A stretch of DNA of 64,000 nt from positions 372,001-436,000 of the forward strand of contig QPLR01000001.1 in assembly GCA_003665935.1 (NCBI GenBank), read 5' to 3'. The stretch comes from Halobellus sp. Atlit-31R. GTDB taxonomy: Archaea; Halobacteriota; Halobacteria; Halobacteriales; Haloferacaceae. How positions within the stretch are numbered: position 1 is the stretch's first letter; each line of letters starts with the position of its first letter. The position numbers and the translations under genes were made by a program. Below are positions 40,328 through 49,901 of the stretch, piece by piece. The notes below the pieces were generated by a model that saw only the letters and a list, made by a program, of their open reading frames with translations, searched no databases and was not told the DNA's origin.

Positions 40328-43051
40328 ATGGAACAGGCAGGGCTCACGGACGACTGGGGGGGCGGTGGCGACGACACCGTCGACGACGCCCGGCCGGACG
40401 CGGAGGCGGTCGCCGTCGCCGGAAACGGAACGCAACACGTCTCGGAGGTCGTCGACGCCGAAGACATCCGGTTCCCCGACGCCGACGGCGCGGTCGAGTT
40501 GCTAGTGACGCAGGTCAACTACTCCATCGAGGGCAGCGGTCGCCGGGAGTATCCCGTCCTGCACGTCTTCGGTCGGACGCCGGACGACGAGACCGAGCAC
40601 GTCCGCGTGCTCGGCTTCGAGCCGTACTTCTACGCCCCGACCGAGACGCTCGACGACGATGCACTCGACGAGGACGTCATCACGCGAACCGAGGAGGGGT
40701 ACCAGAGCATCCGCGGCGAGGAACTGACGAAGATCTGCACCCGAACGCCGCGGGACGTCGGCCAGATCCGCGACGAGTTCGACCACTACGAGGCAGACAT
40801 CCTCTTTCCGAACCGCCTGCTCATCGACAAAGACATCAAGAGCGGCATCCGCGTGCCCGAGCGTCGCCTCGGCGACGAGGACGAGGCGACGGGTGCGATC
40901 CAGATCCCGCACGACGAGATCGAGCCCGTCGAGGTCGACGCGCCCCTTCGGGTGAACACTTTCGACATCGAGGTCGACGACCGCTCGGGCTTTCCCGAGG
41001 ACGGCGAGGAGCCGATCGTCTGTCTCACCAGTCACGACTCCGCGCGCGATCAGTACGTCGCGTGGCTCTACGACGCACCCGGAGCCAGCGAGGACGTCGA
41101 GTCCCCCGACGAGCTCGGCACCTACGATCCGCTTCGAGACGACACCGAGGTCGACGTCCGGTCTTTCGACAGTGAGGACGCGATGCTCGACGCGTTCGTC
41201 GCATACGTCGAGGAGACCGACCCGGACGTCCTGACCGGCTGGAACTTCGAGGACTTCGATATGCCGTATCTCCTCGATCGGATGGAGGTGCTCGATCCCG
41301 CCTCGGAGTACGACCTCGCTCCCGAGCGGTTCTCCCGGATCGACGAGGTCTGGCGGAGCGGTTGGGGCGGACCGAACGTGAAGGGTCGGGTCGTCTTCGA
41401 CCTCCTCTACGCGTACAAGCGCACGCAGTTCACCGAGCTGGAGTCCTACCGGCTCGACGCGGTCGGGGAACTCGAACTCGACGTCGGGAAGGAGCGCTAC
41501 GCGGGCGACATCGGCGACCTGTGGGAACGAGAGCCCGAGCGACTGCTCGAGTACAACGTCCGCGACGTCGAGCTCTGCGTCGAGATCGACCGCAAACAGG
41601 ACGTCATCGCCTTCTGGGACGAGGTCCGGACGTTCGTCGGCTGCAAGCTCGAAGACGCGACGACGCCCGGCGACACCGTCGACATCTACATCTTGCACGA
41701 GGCCCACAACCGCTTCGCACTGCCGTCGAAGGGACAGGCCGACGCCGAGGACTACGAGGGCGGGGCCGTCTTCGATCCGGCCACCGGCGTCAAAGAGAAC
41801 GTCACCGTGCTGGATCTGAAGAGCCTCTATCCGATGTGTATGGTGACGATCAACGCGTCACCGGAGACGAAGGTCGACCCCGAGAGCTACGGCGACGAGA
41901 CGTTCCAGGCACCGAACGGGACGCACTTCCGCCGCGAGCCGGACGGGATCATCCGCGAGATGATCGACGACCTCCTCGCCGAGCGCGAGGAGAAGAAGTC
42001 GCTGCGGAACGACAACGACCCCGACACGCCGGCCTACGAGCAGTACGACCGCCAGCAGGCGGCTGTCAAAGTCATAATGAACTCGCTGTACGGCGTCCTG
42101 GGATGGGATCGGTTCCGCCTCTACGACAAGGAGATGGGCGCTGCCGTCACTGCGACGGGCCGTGACGTGATCGAACACACCGCCGAGGCCGCGAGCGAAC
42201 TCGACAGGGAAGTCATCTACGGCGACACCGACTCGGTGATGCTGGAACTCGGCGGCGACGTCAGCAAACAGGAGGCCATCGAGCAGTCCTTCGAGCTGGA
42301 GGAGTATATCAACGACTCCTACGACCAGTTCGCGCTCGAAGAGCTCGACGCCTCGTACCACCGCTTCCAGATCGAGTTCGAGAAGCTCTACCGGCGGTTC
42401 TTCCAGGCCGGCAAGAAGAAGCGCTACGCGGGCCACATCGTCTGGAAAGAGGGCAAAGACGTCGACGACATCGACATCACGGGATTCGAGTACAAGCGCT
42501 CGGACATCGCGCCGATCACCAAGGAGGTGCAGAAGCGCGTCATCGAGATGATCGTCCACGGCGAGGACACAGACGACATCAGCGACTACCTCCACGGGAT
42601 CATCGAGGAGTTCGAGTCCGGCGAGATCCCCGTCGAGAAGATCGGCATCCCCGGCGGGATCGGGAAGCGACTCGACGCCTACGACACCGCGACCGCGCAG
42701 GTCCGCGGCGCGAAGTACGCGAACGAGTTCCTGGGGACGAACTTCGGCCGCGGCTCGAAACCCAAGCGGATCTACCTGGAGAAGGTCCACCCGTCGTGGT
42801 TCCGCGAGATGGAGGCCGAGGAGGGGTTCGACCCCCAGCGCGACGCGCTCTACGGCGAGTTCAAGCGCGATCCCGACGTCATCTGTATCGAGTACGACGA
42901 CCAGCTCCCGGCGGAGTTCGAGGTCGACTGGGACGTGATGCTCGAGAAGACCCTGAAGGGACCGATCGCGCGGATCATCGAGGCACTCGGGATGTCGTGG
43001 GACGAGGTGAAGTCCGGGCAGGAACAGACCGGACTGGGGAGTTTCGTCTAG
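40328..43051 (+). CDS. polB: Family B DNA polymerase, intein-free
   Basis: Replicative polymerase of 907 residues with proofreading. The exonuclease domain has ExoI FDIEVDD, ExoII GWNFEDFDMPYL and ExoIII YNVRDVELC. Polymerase motifs are A (DLKSLYPMCM), B (KVIMNSLYGVLGW) and C (YGDTDSVM), followed by KKKRYAG. Sites commonly invaded by inteins in haloarchaeal polB (motifs A, B and C) are uninterrupted here. Start MEQAGLTDDWGGG was chosen because of the TATA-like box 26 bp upstream. A haloarchaeal acidic extension precedes the conserved domain. Confidence 0.97.
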   Translation: MEQAGLTDDWGGGGDDTVDDARPDAEAVAVAGNGTQHVSEVVDAEDIRFPDADGAVELLVTQVNYSIEGSGRREYPVLHVFGRTPDDETEHVRVLGFEPYFYAPTETLDDDALDEDVITRTEEGYQSIRGEELTKICTRTPRDVGQIRDEFDHYEADILFPNRLLIDKDIKSGIRVPERRLGDEDEATGAIQIPHDEIEPVEVDAPLRVNTFDIEVDDRSGFPEDGEEPIVCLTSHDSARDQYVAWLYDAPGASEDVESPDELGTYDPLRDDTEVDVRSFDSEDAMLDAFVAYVEETDPDVLTGWNFEDFDMPYLLDRMEVLDPASEYDLAPERFSRIDEVWRSGWGGPNVKGRVVFDLLYAYKRTQFTELESYRLDAVGELELDVGKERYAGDIGDLWEREPERLLEYNVRDVELCVEIDRKQDVIAFWDEVRTFVGCKLEDATTPGDTVDIYILHEAHNRFALPSKGQADAEDYEGGAVFDPATGVKENVTVLDLKSLYPMCMVTINASPETKVDPESYGDETFQAPNGTHFRREPDGIIREMIDDLLAEREEKKSLRNDNDPDTPAYEQYDRQQAAVKVIMNSLYGVLGWDRFRLYDKEMGAAVTATGRDVIEHTAEAASELDREVIYGDTDSVMLELGGDVSKQEAIEQSFELEEYINDSYDQFALEELDASYHRFQIEFEKLYRRFFQAGKKKRYAGHIVWKEGKDVDDIDITGFEYKRSDIAPITKEVQKRVIEMIVHGEDTDDISDYLHGIIEEFESGEIPVEKIGIPGGIGKRLDAYDTATAQVRGAKYANEFLGTNFGRGSKPKRIYLEKVHPSWFREMEAEEGFDPQRDALYGEFKRDPDVICIEYDDQLPAEFEVDWDVMLEKTLKGPIARIIEALGMSWDEVKSGQEQTGLGSFV

Positions 43052-43109
43052 CGGCGTCGGCAAAAGCGGCCGCCAGCGACCGGGCGTACCCACATCTGGT
43101 TTCGCAAAG

Positions 43110-43137
43110 TGGAAATAAATTTTCCAGACTATAAACT
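43110..43137. promoter_or_regulatory. Inverted repeat and TATA-like elements upstream of sufC
   Basis: TGGAAA-TAAAT-TTTCCA (43110-43126) is a perfect hyphenated dyad in an AT-rich stretch. CTATAAACTG follows at 43129-43138. A second TATA-like ACTTTAGAGG near 43176-43185 is at leaderless distance from the sufC ATG. The operon may thus have two promoters, the distal one beside the dyad. Confidence 0.5.
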
Positions 43138-43208
43138 GTGTACTGGTGAATGCGTAACCATTATGGGTGCCAGCTACTACTTTAGAGGTACGAGGCAACG
43201 AAACAACG

Positions 43209-44123
43209 ATGGCTACACTCGAAATCAAGAACCTCCACGCGAGCGTGGCGGAGGAAGACGGCGAACAGATTCTTCGTGGCGTTGACCTGGAGGTCAAATC
43301 GGGCGAAATCCACGCCCTGATGGGTCCGAACGGGTCCGGGAAGTCGACGACGGCGAAGATCATCGCCGGACATCCGGCCTACGAGGTAACCGACGGCGAG
43401 ATCCTCCTCCACCTCGACGAGGACAACGTCGACGACGACGTCCCCGCAGAGAAACTGACCTGGGACCTTCTCGAGCTGGAGCCGAACGAGCGCGCGGCGC
43501 TCGGTATCTTCCTCGGCTTCCAGTACCCGGCAGAGATCGAGGGCGTCACGATGACGAACTTCCTCCGGACGGCGCTGAACGCCAAGATCGAGGAACGTGA
43601 GGAGCTGTTCGAGGACGAAGACGAGGCCGACGAGGCCGACGAGGCCGAAGCGGACGAAGGCTACGAGACCTCTCCGATGGAGGGGCCCGCAGACGACGGC
43701 GAAGTGGGCGTCGCCGAGTTCCAGCAGCTCCTCAAAGAGAAGATGGAGCTGCTGGATATGGACGAGAAGTTCATGCAGCGGTACCTCAACGCCGGCTTCT
43801 CCGGCGGCGAGAAAAAGCAGAACGAGGTGCTGCAGGCTGCGATCCTCGAACCGTCGATCGCCGTCCTCGACGAGATCGACTCCGGCCTGGACATCGACCG
43901 CCTGCAGGACGTCTCGGCGGGGATCAACGCGCTCCGCGACGAGCAGGGAACCGGCGTCCTCCAGATCACCCACTACCAGCGGATCCTCGAGTACGTCGAG
44001 CCCGACCACGTCCACATTATGCTGGACGGGAAGGTCGTCAAGAGCGGCGACGCGTCGCTGGCCGAGCAGCTCGAGGACAAGGGGTACGACTGGGTCCGCG
44101 ACGAAGTGTACGGAACAGCCTGA
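43209..44123 (+). CDS. sufC: Fe-S cluster assembly ATPase SufC
   Basis: ABC-type ATPase of 304 residues that energises the SufBCD scaffold. Walker A is GPNGSGKSTTAK, Q-loop GFQYPAEIEGV, signature FSGGEKKQNEV, Walker B AVLDEIDSGLD, and switch His ITHYQRIL. It is longer than bacterial SufC (about 250 residues) because of an acidic insertion between the Q-loop and signature (EDEDEADEADEAEADEGYE plus flanks). ATG start 43209. Followed by sufB after 36 bp. Confidence 0.97.
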   Translation: MATLEIKNLHASVAEEDGEQILRGVDLEVKSGEIHALMGPNGSGKSTTAKIIAGHPAYEVTDGEILLHLDEDNVDDDVPAEKLTWDLLELEPNERAALGIFLGFQYPAEIEGVTMTNFLRTALNAKIEEREELFEDEDEADEADEAEADEGYETSPMEGPADDGEVGVAEFQQLLKEKMELLDMDEKFMQRYLNAGFSGGEKKQNEVLQAAILEPSIAVLDEIDSGLDIDRLQDVSAGINALRDEQGTGVLQITHYQRILEYVEPDHVHIMLDGKVVKSGDASLAEQLEDKGYDWVRDEVYGTA

Positions 44124-44159
44124 TACGGACAGAGACATAGTAACAACACAGACACACCA

Positions 44160-45590
44160 ATGAGCTCAGAACAAGACCACCTCAAAGAGACGGACACCGA
44201 GGCGCGCTTCGACTTCAAGAAAGAGGAGTCCTCGGCGTTCCAGACCGACAAAGGCCTGACCGAGGAGACGGTCCGCGTCATCTCCGAAGACAAAGGCGAA
44301 CCCGAGTGGATGCTGAAGCGGCGTCTGCGCGCGCTGCGGCAGTTCCAAGAGATGCCGATGCCGACCGACTGGCCCGGCCAGCCGGACCTCTCGGAGGTCG
44401 ACATCGCAGAGATCGTCCCGTACATCCGACCGGACGTCGACGTCCGCGCCGGCGTCGACGACTGGACGGAGCTCCCGGACGAGATCAAAGACACCTTCGA
44501 CAAGCTCGGCATCCCCGAGGCGGAGAAGAACGCGCTCTCGGGCGTCGGTGCCCAGTACGAGTCGGAGGTCGTCTACCAGAATATGCAGGAGCGCTGGGAG
44601 GAGAAGGGCGTCATCTTCATGAACATGGACAAGGCGGTGCAGGAGCACCCCGACATCGTCCGCGAACACTTCATGACGAAGTGCGTCCCCCCGAGCGACA
44701 ACAAGTTCGCCGCGCTCCACGGCGCGGTCTGGTCCGGCGGCTCGTTCGTCTACGTCCCCGAGGGCGTCACCGTCGAGATGCCGGTGCAGGCGTACTTCCG
44801 GATGAACTCCGAGGGAATGGGCCAGTTCGAACACACGCTCATCGTCGCCGAAGACGGCGCCGAGGTCCACTACATCGAGGGCTGCTCGGCCCCGAAGTAC
44901 TCCGCGTTCAACCTCCACTCCGGCGGCGTCGAAGTGTTCGTCGGCGAGGACGCCCACGTCCAGTACTCCACGGTCCAGAACTGGTCGAAGAACACCTACA
45001 ACCTCAACACCAAGCGCGCGATCGTCGATGCCGGCGGCCGGATGGAGTGGATCTCCGGCTCGATGGGCTCGAAGGCGACGATGCTGTACCCGTCGTCCGT
45101 CCTGAAGGGTCGCGGCGCGTCCGACAACCACATCACCATCGCCTTCGCGGGCGAGGGCCAGAACATCGACACCGGCGCGAAGGTCTACCACAACGCCCCC
45201 GACACGAAGTCGACGATCGAGTCCAAGTCCATCTCGAAGGACGGCGGCCGCACGAACTACCGCGGGCTCGTCCACATCGCCGACGGTGCCGAGGACTCCT
45301 CGACCGCGGTCGAGTGTGACGCGCTGATGTTCGACAACGAGTCGACGTCGGACACGATGCCGTATATGGAGATCAACGAGTCGAAGGTCGACGTCGCTCA
45401 CGAGGCGACGGTCGGGAAGATCGGCGACGAGGACATCTTCTACCTCCAGTCGCGCGGTCTCGACGACGACGACGCCAAACAGATGATCGTCTCGGGCTTC
45501 ATCGAGCCGATCACGGAGGAACTACCGATCGAGTACGCGGTCGAACTCAACCGGCTGGTCGAACTCGAGATGGAGGGGAGCCTCGGGTAG
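44160..45590 (+). CDS. sufB: Fe-S cluster assembly protein SufB
   Basis: Scaffold subunit of 476 residues on which Fe-S clusters form. The start MSSEQDHLKETDTEARFD is followed by the N-terminal helical part (EPEWMLKRRLRALRQFQEMP), then the beta-helix core with GGSFVYVPEGVTVEMPVQAY, GCSAPKYSAFNLHSG, GAKVYHNAPDTKST and the conserved C-terminal ATVGKIGDEDIFYLQSRGL. It pairs with SufD and docks SufC. One base separates it from sufD. Confidence 0.97.
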   Translation: MSSEQDHLKETDTEARFDFKKEESSAFQTDKGLTEETVRVISEDKGEPEWMLKRRLRALRQFQEMPMPTDWPGQPDLSEVDIAEIVPYIRPDVDVRAGVDDWTELPDEIKDTFDKLGIPEAEKNALSGVGAQYESEVVYQNMQERWEEKGVIFMNMDKAVQEHPDIVREHFMTKCVPPSDNKFAALHGAVWSGGSFVYVPEGVTVEMPVQAYFRMNSEGMGQFEHTLIVAEDGAEVHYIEGCSAPKYSAFNLHSGGVEVFVGEDAHVQYSTVQNWSKNTYNLNTKRAIVDAGGRMEWISGSMGSKATMLYPSSVLKGRGASDNHITIAFAGEGQNIDTGAKVYHNAPDTKSTIESKSISKDGGRTNYRGLVHIADGAEDSSTAVECDALMFDNESTSDTMPYMEINESKVDVAHEATVGKIGDEDIFYLQSRGLDDDDAKQMIVSGFIEPITEELPIEYAVELNRLVELEMEGSLG

Positions 45591-45591
45591 T

Positions 45592-46803
45592 ATGAGCGGC
45601 GCACAACTTCCCGCAAACCTCTCGGCGGAGACGGTCCGCGAGATCTCCGAGCAGCGCGACGAGCCCGAGTGGCTGCTCGACGCACGGCTCGACGCCCTGG
45701 AGGCGCTCGAATCGCTCGATCTGCCGGACGTCATCCAGACGCCCGGCCGGCGCTGGACGAACCTGGAGGCGCTCGACTTCGAGTCGCTCGTCGACCCGCT
45801 CGAACAGGTCGACGAGACCGAGCGGACGGCGGACGAGGGCGTCGAAGTGCTCACGTTCACCGAAGCGCTCGACGCGCATCCGGAGCTCGTCGAGTCCGCG
45901 TTCGGGTCGACGATCGAGCCCGAAGAGAACTACCTCACGGCGCTGTCGGCCGCGCTGTTCACGACCGGCACGGTCGTCTACGTCCCCGAGGGCGTCGACG
46001 CCGAGGACGTGACGATCCGCGCGGAGATGAACTCCCGGTCGCTGTTCAGCCACACGCTCGTGATCACCGAGGAGTCGGCGTCGGTCACCATCCTCGAGAG
46101 CATCGAGTCCGGCGCCGACGTCGAGGACGCTCGGTACTTCTCGAACCTCGTCGAGATCGACGCGGGCGAGAACTCCTACGTCCAGTACGGATCGCTGCAG
46201 AACCTCGCCGAAGACACCTACAGCTACGCGCTCAAGCGCGCGGACGTCGGCACGTACGCGACGGTCAACTGGATCGAAGGCAACCTCGGATCGCGACTGA
46301 CGCGCAGCGACGTCGAGTCCGAGCTCAACGGCGATTCCGCCGAGACGAAGATCGTCGGCGCGTTCTTCGGTCACGAGGACCAGCACTTCGACGTCAACGC
46401 CCGCGTCTGGCACAACGCCGAACACACGACCGCAGACCTCGTCACACGAGGCGTCCTCGACGACGAGGCGCGCTCGGTGTACGAGGGCGTGCAGGACGTC
46501 GGCCGCGACGCGTGGAACACCAGTTCCTACCAGCGCGAGAACACGCTGATGCTCTCCGACGAGAGCGAGGCGGACGCGTCGCCGAAACTGATCATCCACA
46601 ACCACGACACCGAGGCGTCGCACTCTGCGACCGTCGGACAGGTCGATCGCGAGGACCTGTTCTATATGATCTCGCGGGCGATTCCGCAGCGACGCGCTCG
46701 GAATATGCTCGTCGAGGGCTTCTTCGTCCCCGTCCTCGAAGAGATCGAGGTCGCGGAGTTCCGTGACGACCTCGAAGAGCTGATCGCCGCGCGGCTGCAC
46801 TGA
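45592..46803 (+). CDS. sufD: Fe-S cluster assembly protein SufD
   Basis: SufB paralogue of 403 residues and partner in the SufBC2D complex. N-terminal EPEWLLDARLDALEALES mirrors SufB. The beta-helix core includes GTVVYVPEGVDAEDVTI, AFFGHEDQHFDVNARVWHNA and the C-terminal SHSATVGQVDREDLFYMISR. The sulfur donor genes (sufS, sufE/sufU) are not adjacent. Ends the suf operon; a T-containing stretch CTTTATT lies 27 bp downstream. Confidence 0.96.
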   Translation: MSGAQLPANLSAETVREISEQRDEPEWLLDARLDALEALESLDLPDVIQTPGRRWTNLEALDFESLVDPLEQVDETERTADEGVEVLTFTEALDAHPELVESAFGSTIEPEENYLTALSAALFTTGTVVYVPEGVDAEDVTIRAEMNSRSLFSHTLVITEESASVTILESIESGADVEDARYFSNLVEIDAGENSYVQYGSLQNLAEDTYSYALKRADVGTYATVNWIEGNLGSRLTRSDVESELNGDSAETKIVGAFFGHEDQHFDVNARVWHNAEHTTADLVTRGVLDDEARSVYEGVQDVGRDAWNTSSYQRENTLMLSDESEADASPKLIIHNHDTEASHSATVGQVDREDLFYMISRAIPQRRARNMLVEGFFVPVLEEIEVAEFRDDLEELIAARLH

Positions 46804-46832
46804 GCGGCCCTCGCAGTTCGCAGCTCTCCGCT

Positions 46833-49800
46833 TTATTCTCTCGCACACTGTCCGGTCGGCGTCACACACCGCGGCCCCGGAGCCGGCCCGCTCCAGGCGA
46901 CCGACCGTTCGTCGACGTTGCCGTCTGTGTCCCCGACGCCGAGTTTCCCGGACGGGACAGCCACGACAGCGGCCGTTCGGACGCGGAAGTCGATGCGTTC
47001 GCTCCGCCCCAGATGCTCGTCTGTGCCGTCACCGTCGACGTCGAATGCGACTGTCGCACCGTCTCGGACGTACGTCGTCGATCCGGACTCGGTCTCGACG
47101 GCGAATCGTCCGTACGCCCCGCGCGACTCGACGACCCAGACGTTCGTCGTCGCGATCCAGGGGCTGAGCGTCGGCAGGATCGGGAGTCCCGCGGGTACCT
47201 CGCCGATCGTGCCGTTCGTCGCGCGCTCGACACCCCGTTGTGTCGCCCGTTCTGCGGTCCGCGTGGCCAGTTCGCGGCCGATCTCGCGCGTCGCCGAGAC
47301 GGTACCCTCGACAGCCGACTGGCGAACGCGAACGTCGGCCGCGGTCGCGGTGCGACGGAGATCGACGCGGAGCGCCGTTCGGATCCGGTCTTCGCGGGCC
47401 GTGCTCACGGATCCACCGCTCGCGCGAGTGACGGCCGCGGCTGCGACGGCCCGAGCCAGCGAGCCGTCCGTCGCCGCGATCGCCCGCTCGCCCGGACCGT
47501 CCCAGCGGCCGAACGCCCGTCGGACGGCGGCAGTCCGCTCTCCCGAAGCGAGCGACGTCTCGCGGGCGAGCGTCCGGATTGCCCGCTGCCGAACGTGGGT
47601 CATAGATCGGGCGACTTTCGGTCGCAGCGCGTTACGGCGCTGTCTGAGCGTTTGGTCCGGATGCACCGCGAGCGTACGGTCGGCGGCGACGAGCGCCTGC
47701 CCCGCGGTGTGCAGCGAGACGCGCCCGGAATCACCGAAGAGCGTTCGCGTGACGAGGTCGGCCGCCTCGCCGTAGGGGACGGCGAACACGTTCAGATTCC
47801 GCACGGCGAGCCCGACGTACTGCTCGTCGTCGGCGACCCCATCGACGAGCGCTGCGTCGACCGGGCTGGAGCCGAGATACGCCGGGTCGCCGTCGGGGAC
47901 GAGCACGGTCTCGCCGCGCACCCCCGTCGTGGTACCGACAGACACTCGCGGCGACGGCGGCTCCGGTGTGAGATCGGCGAGTTTGTTCGCCCGCGACGCC
48001 ACGATGCCCTTGGCGTCGAGCGCACGGCCGATTCCGGCGTTCTGGTCGCGAGTCTGTGCCGCGCGCGCGTCGAGATCGCCGAGGACCTGACGGAGGTACG
48101 CAGCGCGGGCAGCGACGCGGGTTCGGTCCGCGACGCCGTCGTACGCTCCGGGCGCGTCGAGGAGGTCGGCGCGCCGGTCGCGAACGAGTCTCGCGAGCTT
48201 CGCCGCACCGTTGGTCTGCCCGGTCGCTGCGGCACTCGATTCGATTTCGACCGAGAGGTTACGCACGCGGTCTCGGAGGTCAGCGAGGTCCGCGTACACC
48301 CAGTCTGCCAGCCCGCTTGGGCGTGCGCCGACGATCCGCGTCGTGGCGCTCGTTCGCCCGCCGGTCACCGCGCGTCGAGCGACCGAGTCGGGACCACCGA
48401 GGTCCGACACGAGATCACGAGCGGCCGCACGCCCCTCCCGGAGGTTCGGGCCGTCGAGCGCACCGCCGGACTCGAAGGCCGACGTGACCCGACGAGTCGG
48501 TGCCGGGCCCGAGGCGAGCCGTCCCGTAGCCGTGACGCGGACACGGTGGACGTCCCGCCACGACGCCGAGGTCGTTCGCGGCGTCGCGTTCACCTTCACC
48601 CAGGTCCGCTCGACGGTCCGGTGTTCGACGACACGTCGGTCCGCACTGTAGAGCCGCCACGTTCCGGTGCCGGTTCCGGTTCCAATGCGTGAGACGGCGT
48701 CTGAACGTCCTCCTCCCGTGACCGAGACGTCGGTCGAGGTGTCCGAGAACGCGAGTGTCCAGTTTGGTCCGGGTGCGTGCGGCGCCGGGCGGTGGCCGTT
48801 TCGGATCGTTCTCGCGTCGGCGTCGGTAGAGACAACCGCTCCGTATCCGTCGCGGCGGATCGAATCGAGGCTGTCGGTACCGCGCCTGCCGCGGAGGAGC
48901 GCCAGAAACGCCTCGTCGGCGGTGCCGTTCACGCCGACGGTGATCGACCGCGTCGCGGGCAGCGCCCCGCCGCCCGAATCGGACTCGGCGCGCTCCGCGG
49001 CGTTAGCGTCCGGGAGCCGACCGGTCACAGCGGAGACGACGCGCGGGTCCGCTCTCGGTTCGAGAACGTCGCGAACGCCGGTCTGTAGCGTCGCTGCGCG
49101 GACTCCGGCGGCGGCGTCCGGATCGGCGCGACCGAAGGCGGCTCGCTGTGCGTCGAGGAGCCCAGCGTTCGTCGAGAGCGCGACGTGGCGGTTCGCCACG
49201 ACGTTCGAGATCGGGAGGCCGGCGTACTGGCCGAGCCCACGGGCCTGTGCCATCGCCGTGACGCCGACAGTCATCCGGCGCGCGAGTCCGGGTGCTTCGA
49301 GCGGGCCGGCGTCCAGACGCGCTTGGAACGCCTCCGTTCGGTCGTGGAGCGCCAAGACCGGAACGCCGACCGTGACCGTTCGGTCGTCCCGGAGCGTGTC
49401 GACAGTGCTTCCGTCGCGCTCGACAGTCACACGGAGGTTTCGGATCGTTACTCGGAGCTCCGTCCCGCCGTCGACGCTCTCGACAGCCACGTGACGAAGC
49501 GCCGCCGGAACGGTGTCGACGGACTCGCCGAGCGAGGCCCGCGCGACGCTCGTTCCACGGCGGTGCTCGACAGTGGCGAGAGCTTCGCGCGCGGCAAGGA
49601 ACACGCGGAGCCGGAGATACCTGCGGAACGTGCGTTCCTCGCCGAGTGCACGCCCGGCCGCAGTGTCTGCCGTGGCCGTCACCGGGTCGCGGGCAGCGGC
49701 CCGAGCCCCATCCCGGACGGCGCCGCGGAGTGCGGTCGTCACTCCGGCGTCGACGCGATCGGCGACGACGTCGGTGGATCGGTCGACCGGCTCCGGTCCC

Positions 49801-49901
49801 GGCGTCGCAAGCGAGGCCGCAAACGTCGAACTGCCGACGAGAAGGAGGATGCCGACGAGTGCGAACGGGATCCGAGCGCGATCGTCGTCTGCGAGCCGCA
49901 T
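46833..49901 (-). CDS. Very large secreted/membrane-anchored protein of the pilus-like locus (DUF7286-like)
   Basis: Protein of 1022 residues. The N-terminus is pilin- or TadG-like: charged MRLADDDRARI then one hydrophobic helix (PFALVGILLLVGSSTFAAS). The rest is extracellular-looking, rich in Ala/Arg/Thr/Val, with long predicted helices, several Asn glycosylation sequons and beta-rich stretches (GSTTYVRDGATVAFDVDGDG). No enzyme motif. It is the last gene of a four-gene operon with small membrane-anchored proteins next to a secretion ATPase and platform. Its size suggests the surface-exposed end product. ATG overlaps the previous stop by one base. Confidence 0.7.
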   Translation of the reverse strand: MRLADDDRARIPFALVGILLLVGSSTFAASLATPGPEPVDRSTDVVADRVDAGVTTALRGAVRDGARAAARDPVTATADTAAGRALGEERTFRRYLRLRVFLAAREALATVEHRRGTSVARASLGESVDTVPAALRHVAVESVDGGTELRVTIRNLRVTVERDGSTVDTLRDDRTVTVGVPVLALHDRTEAFQARLDAGPLEAPGLARRMTVGVTAMAQARGLGQYAGLPISNVVANRHVALSTNAGLLDAQRAAFGRADPDAAAGVRAATLQTGVRDVLEPRADPRVVSAVTGRLPDANAAERAESDSGGGALPATRSITVGVNGTADEAFLALLRGRRGTDSLDSIRRDGYGAVVSTDADARTIRNGHRPAPHAPGPNWTLAFSDTSTDVSVTGGGRSDAVSRIGTGTGTGTWRLYSADRRVVEHRTVERTWVKVNATPRTTSASWRDVHRVRVTATGRLASGPAPTRRVTSAFESGGALDGPNLREGRAAARDLVSDLGGPDSVARRAVTGGRTSATTRIVGARPSGLADWVYADLADLRDRVRNLSVEIESSAAATGQTNGAAKLARLVRDRRADLLDAPGAYDGVADRTRVAARAAYLRQVLGDLDARAAQTRDQNAGIGRALDAKGIVASRANKLADLTPEPPSPRVSVGTTTGVRGETVLVPDGDPAYLGSSPVDAALVDGVADDEQYVGLAVRNLNVFAVPYGEAADLVTRTLFGDSGRVSLHTAGQALVAADRTLAVHPDQTLRQRRNALRPKVARSMTHVRQRAIRTLARETSLASGERTAAVRRAFGRWDGPGERAIAATDGSLARAVAAAAVTRASGGSVSTAREDRIRTALRVDLRRTATAADVRVRQSAVEGTVSATREIGRELATRTAERATQRGVERATNGTIGEVPAGLPILPTLSPWIATTNVWVVESRGAYGRFAVETESGSTTYVRDGATVAFDVDGDGTDEHLGRSERIDFRVRTAAVVAVPSGKLGVGDTDGNVDERSVAWSGPAPGPRCVTPTGQCARE

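Noticed and set aside
43163..43282. An ATG at 43163 giving an alternative short reading frame over the sufC start
   Set aside because: Out of frame with sufC, Arg-rich, and ends after about 39 codons inside sufC; no overlap signal suggests coupling.
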